Source: Chamaecrista fasciculata (taxonomy: Eukaryota; Streptophyta; Magnoliopsida; Fabales; Fabaceae). Taken from it: a stretch of DNA of 64,000 nt. Location: the NCBI GenBank assembly GCA_003254925.1, contig QANZ01010145.1, positions 189,703 through 253,702 on the forward strand. Reading direction: 5' to 3'. The translations under genes and the position numbers were made by a program. Numbering within the stretch: the first letter of the stretch is position 1; every line of letters begins with the position of its first letter. Positions 57,683-64,000 of the stretch are shown here, piece after piece. A model generated the notes under the pieces. That model did no database searches and was not told the origin of the DNA. It saw nothing but the letters and a program-made list of their open reading frames with translations.

Positions 57683-60600
57683 ATGGCTTCGCAGTATCAA
57701 CACTGTCGATTTCAGGTCTTTGAAAACCCAACATTCTTCTCATCTCCTTCAATATACCTTCAAACCCTTATATCGACCTCAACCTCTATTACCTCCGACC
57801 AATCGCAAGAAGCTCCAGTTCAACACTTCCTCTCCACCAATTATCCCTGTCACCAAGGTACGTTCTTCGACCTTACTTTTCTGGTCTTGCTAAATGGGAT
57901 TTCTGGGATTATTGGAGCGCCTAATTTGGTAATTAACTGTGTGATTTCAGTTCAAGATTGGGCTTTGTCAACTATCGGTGACCCCTTGCGGGCTGCGGCA
58001 AAGGGGGCTCAGCTTGTTCTTTTGCCTGTGAGTTTTTGCATTTCTCGTTTCGCACATGTCATAATTCGTTTTCTTTCACTTTAAATCCTAGAAAGATTCT
58101 CTGCCTTTTGAAGTTAGTAGGTGTAATTGTACCTAATCAGGAAATAACAGCCCCTATTCAAATGATAGTTTCCCCATCTATGCTGAGGATATTGATGCAT
58201 CTCCTTCAATTGCCATTCTGTCTCAAGTCTCTCGTCACTTGAACATCACTGCAGTTGGTGGCTCTATACCAGAATGTTCTAGAGGACGCTTATACAACAC
58301 TTGTTGTGTCATTGGCACCGATGGAAGCCTCAAAGCTAAACACCGCAAGGTAGCCTTTGGGGCTGATATTTACTTTTTATGTTGTACCATCATCAAATGC
58401 AATGTCCTTTTGAGATTTTTTTGTGCTGTGTCATACAAGGGTTCGGCATGTTTGTTGATCCTTAATTGGAATCTTCTATCAATGTTTGATTGGCGGTAAC
58501 TTCCTAATTTCTGTCTCATAACAGCTTTATCTGTGACATTTTATTCTCAGGTTTTATGAATAGGATCTGGTGAGGGTATACAATATTTATTGTTCTTAGT
58601 TGCACTTGCCATAGAAAACAATAAGAACTACTGTACTCTTGCTTATAGCTTTCTGGATAGATCTTAGTGCACATTCCAAAAGGCTATGGGTTCAAGATGT
58701 AATACCTTCTTTACTAGGGACTAAAATGTATTAAGAAAACAATAAGAGAAACTATTAGAAAAGGATTTAATTTTAATAACCTAACTATAGAAATGTGTGA
58801 AGACAAAAGGGATCAATTGATCCATTTATCCAATCCCTCGTAGAGGAAAAATGTTTTGGTTGTTGTTGTCGTTGTTGTTGTACAATCCTTCATATTGAAC
58901 AATCCTTCGAGATTAATTTCTGACATCCTAGTGCAACTACAGATTCACCTGTTTGATATTGACATCCCTGGGAAGATTACTTCTATGGAATCAAAAACTC
59001 TAACAGGAGGGGAGACTCCTACCACTGTGGACACGGGTCTACTTCCCATTTTATTTCACTATACAAAATTTTGCAATATTCGTTTTGTAAATAAAAAATG
59101 CACATGTAAAGATGCTGATGCTAATATTGGTAGAGAGCTGAAGAAGGATGGTGAAAGAGAACACAAAATTTTCAACCTTGAGCTACAGTGTCATTTTAGA
59201 CTCCAGAATGTTTTGCTTCAAATCATAACTGACTTATACAGTTTTATCATTTTTCTTTAACCTACATGTCATTAAAATTAATCAGGCAAGTAACATCTCT
59301 TTGACGGATGATTTTGTCAAAAACTTCACTTCACTGTAGTTTTTCATAATTATGTCTGGCCGTTACTTATGCTTTTGTTGTTCTGACTTCTTTTGTGTGT
59401 GTGTGTGACTGTGTGTGTAATATAGGAAGAAAAGATTTTCCGAACAAAAAATATTGTCACAAAAGAGTAGTAAAAGATAAGTTGCTAGTTATTCATTCTT
59501 TAAAAATATGAAGAGAAAAGGAAGCAAGTTTGGTAGTTACTGCCTTCTGTTTGATCACTTCTTTATTTATTGAATTGTGCATTGTTATGAGAACACCTTA
59601 CATGATGTGTGTGGCGTTATATTTATTTTTTCCTCAAAATTTGCTCCAGAGTTTTTCCCATTTTGGATAGAACATAGTAATAATGAGTTGATTTATGCAG
59701 AAGTTGGGCGCATTGGAATAGGCATCTGCTATGACATACGGTTTCAGGAACTTGCAATGATATATGCAGCGAGAAGTTTGTTTCCTCTTATTCTATTAAC
59801 CAACAGGCAAACATTAAACTACCATTTATCAGTTGTGGATGATTTGAGTTTCTCCTAGCCCTTTTATTAATGTCTTCTATATGGTCCAATGTTTGTGTCA
59901 AAAACATGGGGAGAAAAGTTAAATGATAGTGTTTAAGTGCAACTTTCTATCTAATTTCTGTTAATTGGAATTTACCTCGTAATCTCTTTGGTAGCATGAT
60001 TGAGTCATAATTTAAGTGTTAACTGTGCAGTTTTGCGTCATCTATATATATCATTACAAATTTCTTGGGATTTAGTTCTCCAGTTGCGTTGATTTGTTTC
60101 CAAATTCACGTGACACTGCTCTGCTCATGCTACCATGTTTATTAGTAAGTCATGTGATGTTTCCAGTGTCAGATTTTGACTTCAGGTGCTCACTTGCTCT
60201 GCTATCCTGGGGCATTTAACATGACAACTGGACCATTGCATTGGGAGTTACTTCAAAGGGCAAGGTAGCATAGCGTGGAACTTAAGTCACAATAGACAAC
60301 CTGAAACATACAATAAAGGAAATTTTTTGGAAAAATTATATACTTATATGCATGTCCTGGGTTTCATGTATGTAATAAATACCTGAATAAATTGCAAGCC
60401 AGTTGCTTTTCACTTGCAGTAAAAAAAATTTAATGGATTCCACTTTCGACTACTCTGTATGTAAAATCGAGCTATGCTCTCCCTGAATCTGCCATCTAGA
60501 TAATAGAACTTTCATGGCTGAGTGTTTCAGAAGAAGGTCTATTATCCAGATTACCTTGGCCAAAGTAATAGCCAAAACCTCGGCCATAAATATGAAATTA

Positions 60601-61409
60601 GACTACCTTTTACTTCTCTGTTTTTTTCCCTTGTCCTCAGCTTTGTGATATTTTATTTGAACTATATGAGTAATGACCTTATTCTTTTGCTGATGGAACT
60701 TCTCTTTTTCCCTCTGTCTTCAGGACTATTATGATGCTTTACGTTTTTAAATAATATTCTGGATTAATCAATAATGAGCAAACCTATTCCTTTGCAGCTT
60801 TGCTGATGTCTGCGTTTTGGTTTTTTGTGTGCAGGGTCACTGATAATCAAGTAATGCAGGGGTCCTTATTTCCTTAGTTTTGTGGATGTTTACTACATTG
60901 TGGATTGCTGATTCTTAAGCTCCTAGGAGTCTTATTAAGCTCCTACATTGTGGATTAATCACTCCACCGTTGTTGGACCAGTAAGTAGATACCTATGTTG
61001 AGCTTTATGTGGATTGTGCCATTCAAGTTTGCTAGCTGAATATGGCACTATCATGCTTTCTGAGTTACTATAAATAAAAGGAAAGCATTTCCTCATGAAA
61101 AATATACAACAAACTTCTAAATTTGGATGTATATTAAGGAAGATATTACTGTGACAGTTCGGAGAAGTTCTGGCTACTACAGAAGATGAGGAGGCAATCA
61201 TCATAGCAGAAATTGAGTATTCCTTATTAGAGCAAAGGAGGTGACCCCGTGGCATTTTGTTTTCTTCTTCTATATATGGTTGCAGCTCTTCATTACATAA
61301 TTATATTTATCTGCTTTTGTGATTTGAATACTCAGGACAAGTGTCCCCTTGATAAATCAAAGACCTTTACCAGTTGGTAGATTTCGAGAGGCTGAATTCT
61401 CAAAGATGA
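57683..61409 (+). pseudogene. Omega-amidase (NIT2-type) pseudogene
   Basis: Recognisable exons of the nitrilase-family omega-amidase run in order: 57683-about 57860, 57950-58027, 58141-58350, 58943-about 59031, 59701-59775, 60186-60264, 60835-60850, 61158-61240 and 61336-61409. Retained pieces include FKIGLCQLSVT, AAAKGAQLVLLP, LYNTCCVIGTDGSLKAKHRK, LFDIDIPGKI, GIGICYDIRFQELAM (active-site Cys) and [21 protein letters not shown]. Lesions: a frame change in exon 1 between EAPV and NTSSPPIIPVTK; a deletion with frameshift after QLSVT in exon 2; a 4-bp deletion (TGGA) after GAAATA at 58146 that destroys EIWN; loss of the exon encoding the LYVATCSPAR region; and about 8 bp missing after NQR in the last exon. 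The active enzyme hydrolyses 2-oxoglutaramate and 2-oxosuccinamate. With at least four frame-breaking lesions this copy cannot make it. Confidence 0.88.
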
Positions 61410-62507
61410 TACCAGGACGTTTCAGAAGCCGCTGTATTGGCTTCAAAGAAACCTACATTCAGTTGTTTTAGCTATAGATACGTATATAATTACTATCTTC
61501 ATTTGTTAGTCTCTGTAGTCTGTACAGTTGCATAAGTTTCTCGACTCTAACTTTGTGGCTACAATACTGCCTTATTTGCATCTCGCATTGGATCGATAGT
61601 TCTTGTGAATGAATTATGGTGGATATTAGGTTCAAGTTTAAGTTATGTTTATAGAAGTTTCCGTGGCCAAAACTCGCTCATGCACGCAAGATATAATCGT
61701 ATGTCTCGAAACTAACCCAAAACAAACTTCACTGTCAGAATAACCTTTGAGAGAAATTGATCTAAAATATAACGGCAACTAATCAAAACTTCAAATAAAA
61801 TATCAGAAGCGGCTAATTAATATATAATGTGGCACTTGGTGGCCCAAAATGATACATCAATATCACCAATTCAACATGATTTGGTAAATGCAGGTAGTAG
61901 ACTTAGCTAGGTAAGTGCAGTAGAACATGATATACATGTGTGGGCAGACATAAGTAGTTGCCTCATGCCTGCACTTACCAGCTATGCTAATGCTACCTCC
62001 TTCATAATGAGAGACAGGAGAAGACAGTGACCAGCTTCTTTTGCCTCCCCAAGCTAGCCTCCTTTAATTTTATTTTTCCCCCTTTCACTTTCACTCGCCT
62101 GCAGGCTGCATTCCAATAATTGAAACAAAAGAGCAAAAAAGAAAAGAAAAGGTACACCTGAAACAAGAGATGAAAGAAGAAATGAAGTACTTAACATTCA
62201 CAGCGTCCTTGTTATAGTGAAAATTAGTTATGTTTCTAACTGGTAGTTCTCTTTTGTTTTCACAATTGGGAATTATATATATATATAGAATTAACTATCT
62301 GTCTTTGTCTTTGGCAATGGATTCATTGAATGATGTAAGAGATATATGATATATGTATGTGGTACCTGAACCAACATGTGGGGTGCCATCAATATGTATA
62401 AATGAAATTCATTTGAGAGTCATGGGTATACAAATTAAGATTGGAGTGAAAATGAGAAAGGGGGAAATGAAGGTATTAATAGAAGGGATAGTTAGTGCAT
62501 GGAGTTG
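61410..62507. other. Intergenic region containing a stem-loop candidate
   Basis: It includes the pseudogene's 3' remainder. Apart from the hairpin at 61891-61999 and an (AT)n run near 62276-62287, nothing coding is seen. Confidence 0.45.
61891..61999 (+). ncRNA. Imperfect stem-loop, possible miRNA-like precursor
   Basis: The 5' arm (61892-61920, AGGTAG ... TAGCTAGGTAAGTGCAG) pairs with the 3' arm (61969-61998, CTGCACTTACCAGCTA ... CTACCT). The pairing is 11 bp perfect, a one-base bulge, 5 bp, an asymmetric internal loop of 6 and 8 nt, then 6 bp; the terminal loop is 48 nt. The fold is the size of a plant pre-miRNA, but neither arm matches a conserved miRNA I know. A small MITE-like palindrome is an alternative. 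No expression evidence. Confidence 0.35.
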
Positions 62508-63961
62508 CACGTGATGATTGAGACTTCAGAAAAGTAAGCAGCCAAGTGATGGAAGTGCACGTGGGTGCAATTCACACTTCCCTTCAGTTAAGGAAGAGAG
62601 AGAGAGAGAGGCATGGTTTAGATTATTGTCAGAGTGAGCGAGCAGAAAGCGCGAGGATGAGGACAGAAAAGGAAGAGAAACAGAGGGAAGAAAAAGGAAG
62701 ATGCTATGGGCAGCTTAGCTTAGCTAAGAACAGAGTTGCCTTTGTTGGAAAAAGAGAATTGTACTGTTGCTGTTCCTTTCTTTGATCACAATCTTCTGTC
62801 TTTCTTCCTTTCTTTCTTTCCCTCACGCTTAGTATAATTACAACATTAATTAATTAATAAACAAGTATCATTCTTATTGGGATCCTCCATCAATCTCCTA
62901 AATATATATTAATCTGTATGCATATATATATACAACTCTGATCTCCACCTGCCTTGCTAATTAAAATACCTTACCCTGTGTTTCTGCTTCCTCTTCTCCT
63001 TCCAACTCCAAGCCAAGCCCGGACTGATCTTAATGAATGAATTGTTTCAAACTTTAAAATAAAAAAAGAAAGAAAAAGAATTTAGCAATGGAGGGAGGGT
63101 GGGTTATTTGTAAAATTGAAGAAATAAAGAGGGAAATGCAGATAGAAATAATTGCAAGAGTGATTGAGGCGTGTGAGAGTGTTGAGTGTACTTGTGTTGT
63201 GGCTGAAAGGAAAGGTAATGTCTGGGGGAAGGGCATGCCATAGCACGTGCTACACTGGTGAGGGGGCAACTTCTGGGGTCCCCTACTTACTTATGTCTCC
63301 CACTTATTGGGATTGCTTCCACATGTACACACACCCCCTATTCCCCTATTGCCTATATATATACCTATCATATTACTCGTACTCATTCTATCTATCTTAT
63401 TACTAACTACCCCATTATATATATATTCCTCTCTTTAATTTTCCCATATATATACCTCATTACCATATATCAACAAAAACTATCATCATGACATCCATTA
63501 TATGGGTTTTATAATGCAACTCAAGTTGTGCTTAATTCTCCACCCTCCTCCACAATTTGAAACGTATACTACTCTAACTACATTCAGTTTTATAAACACA
63601 CTAATAATTCAACTTGTGAAAAATATTACGCTTTACTAAGTTACAAAATTGTAACATCTTAATTAACTAGGCTTCATCTTTTATTTTACATTATATTTGC
63701 AAATATTTTTTTGTCTTCATTATAAAGTACATTAATACTAAAATAAAAGAAATTAACAGTAATCATAAAAATAAATAAAATTTATAATTAAAAAGTTCTT
63801 AATAAAAAAAGTCATAACAAATATGAAAAAAAAAAAAAGACTATCTCTTGCTTTATCTCCTTAGATAGAAAGAAGGCAAATACCTGTCCTGTTCGTTCCG
63901 ATTACAAAGTGCACGTGTGAGAGCGAGAGGAAACAGCAATGTACAGTAAATGATTCACGTG
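62508..63961. promoter_or_regulatory. Cluster of five G-boxes (CACGTG)
   Basis: CACGTG occurs at 62508-62513, 62558-62563, 63244-63249 (inside the 12-bp palindrome TAGCACGTGCTA), 63912-63917 and 63956-63961. About 0.36 would be expected by chance in 1.45 kb of balanced sequence, fewer in AT-rich DNA. A (GA)n run at 62597-62610 is nearby. The stretch has no gene-like ORF and may be the upstream region of a gene beyond the right edge, with bZIP or bHLH binding. Confidence 0.45.
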
Positions 63962-64000
63962 CCAAACATAGTCCCACCACCACCGCCTCTCCAACACTAC

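Overview
This is a stretch of a eudicot plant nuclear genome. The evidence is spliced genes with short AT-rich introns and GT-AG borders, AT-rich spacers, plant-specific gene families (ALFIN-LIKE PHD, RWP-RK, WRKY, clade A PP2C, class II small heat-shock protein) and plant-type transposon debris (Mutator-like MITEs, a tRNA-derived SINE, a solo LTR, poly(A) retro-insertions). The species cannot be named from sequence alone. Gene models were built by hand by following splice sites and reading frame; every intact model closes in frame.

Layout. 5.4-7.0 kb: an intronless, domesticated PIF/Harbinger transposase-derived protein (ALP1-like, +). 9.1-13.2 kb: a six-exon single-RRM protein (-). 13.5-17.4 kb: a transposon-rich spacer with a SINE, two palindromic 9-bp-TSD elements (one carrying what looks like a captured splicing factor 1 fragment) and a hairpin element. 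18.2-20.8 kb: a HAB1-type clade A PP2C (+), a component of ABA signalling. 22.6-29.7 kb: a 19-exon aminopeptidase M1 (-). 31.0-34.1 kb: a nest of MITEs, one split by a complete solo LTR. 34.4-34.9 kb: a twin-CX9C Mdm35/TRIAP1-like protein (+). 35.7-38.1 kb: a coclaurine N-methyltransferase-like / cyclopropane-synthase-fold methyltransferase (-). 41.7-42.7 kb: a WRKY50-like factor with WRKYGKK (-). 45.9-46.4 kb: a class II small heat-shock protein (-), with a decayed second copy at 48.3-48.5 kb. 50.0-51.1 kb: an SLC25A44-like carrier (+). 53.1-54.4 kb: an ALFIN-LIKE PHD protein (-). 54.9-56.4 kb: an RWP-RK factor (-). 57.7-61.4 kb: an omega-amidase pseudogene (+). The last 2.5 kb holds a stem-loop candidate and five G-boxes but no gene.

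The genes do not form a pathway or cluster; this is ordinary euchromatin. Gene order does echo Arabidopsis in two places, as far as I recall those loci: APM1, the Mdm35-like gene and the methyltransferase match the At4g33090-At4g33120 neighbourhood, and the ALP1-like gene, class II sHSP pair and omega-amidase match At5g12010-At5g12040.

The least ordinary signal is a set of very short poly(A)-tailed insertions (11-60 bp), each flanked by a 12-18 bp target-site duplication. They look like near-empty LINE retroposition events. I see no convincing new multi-gene system.
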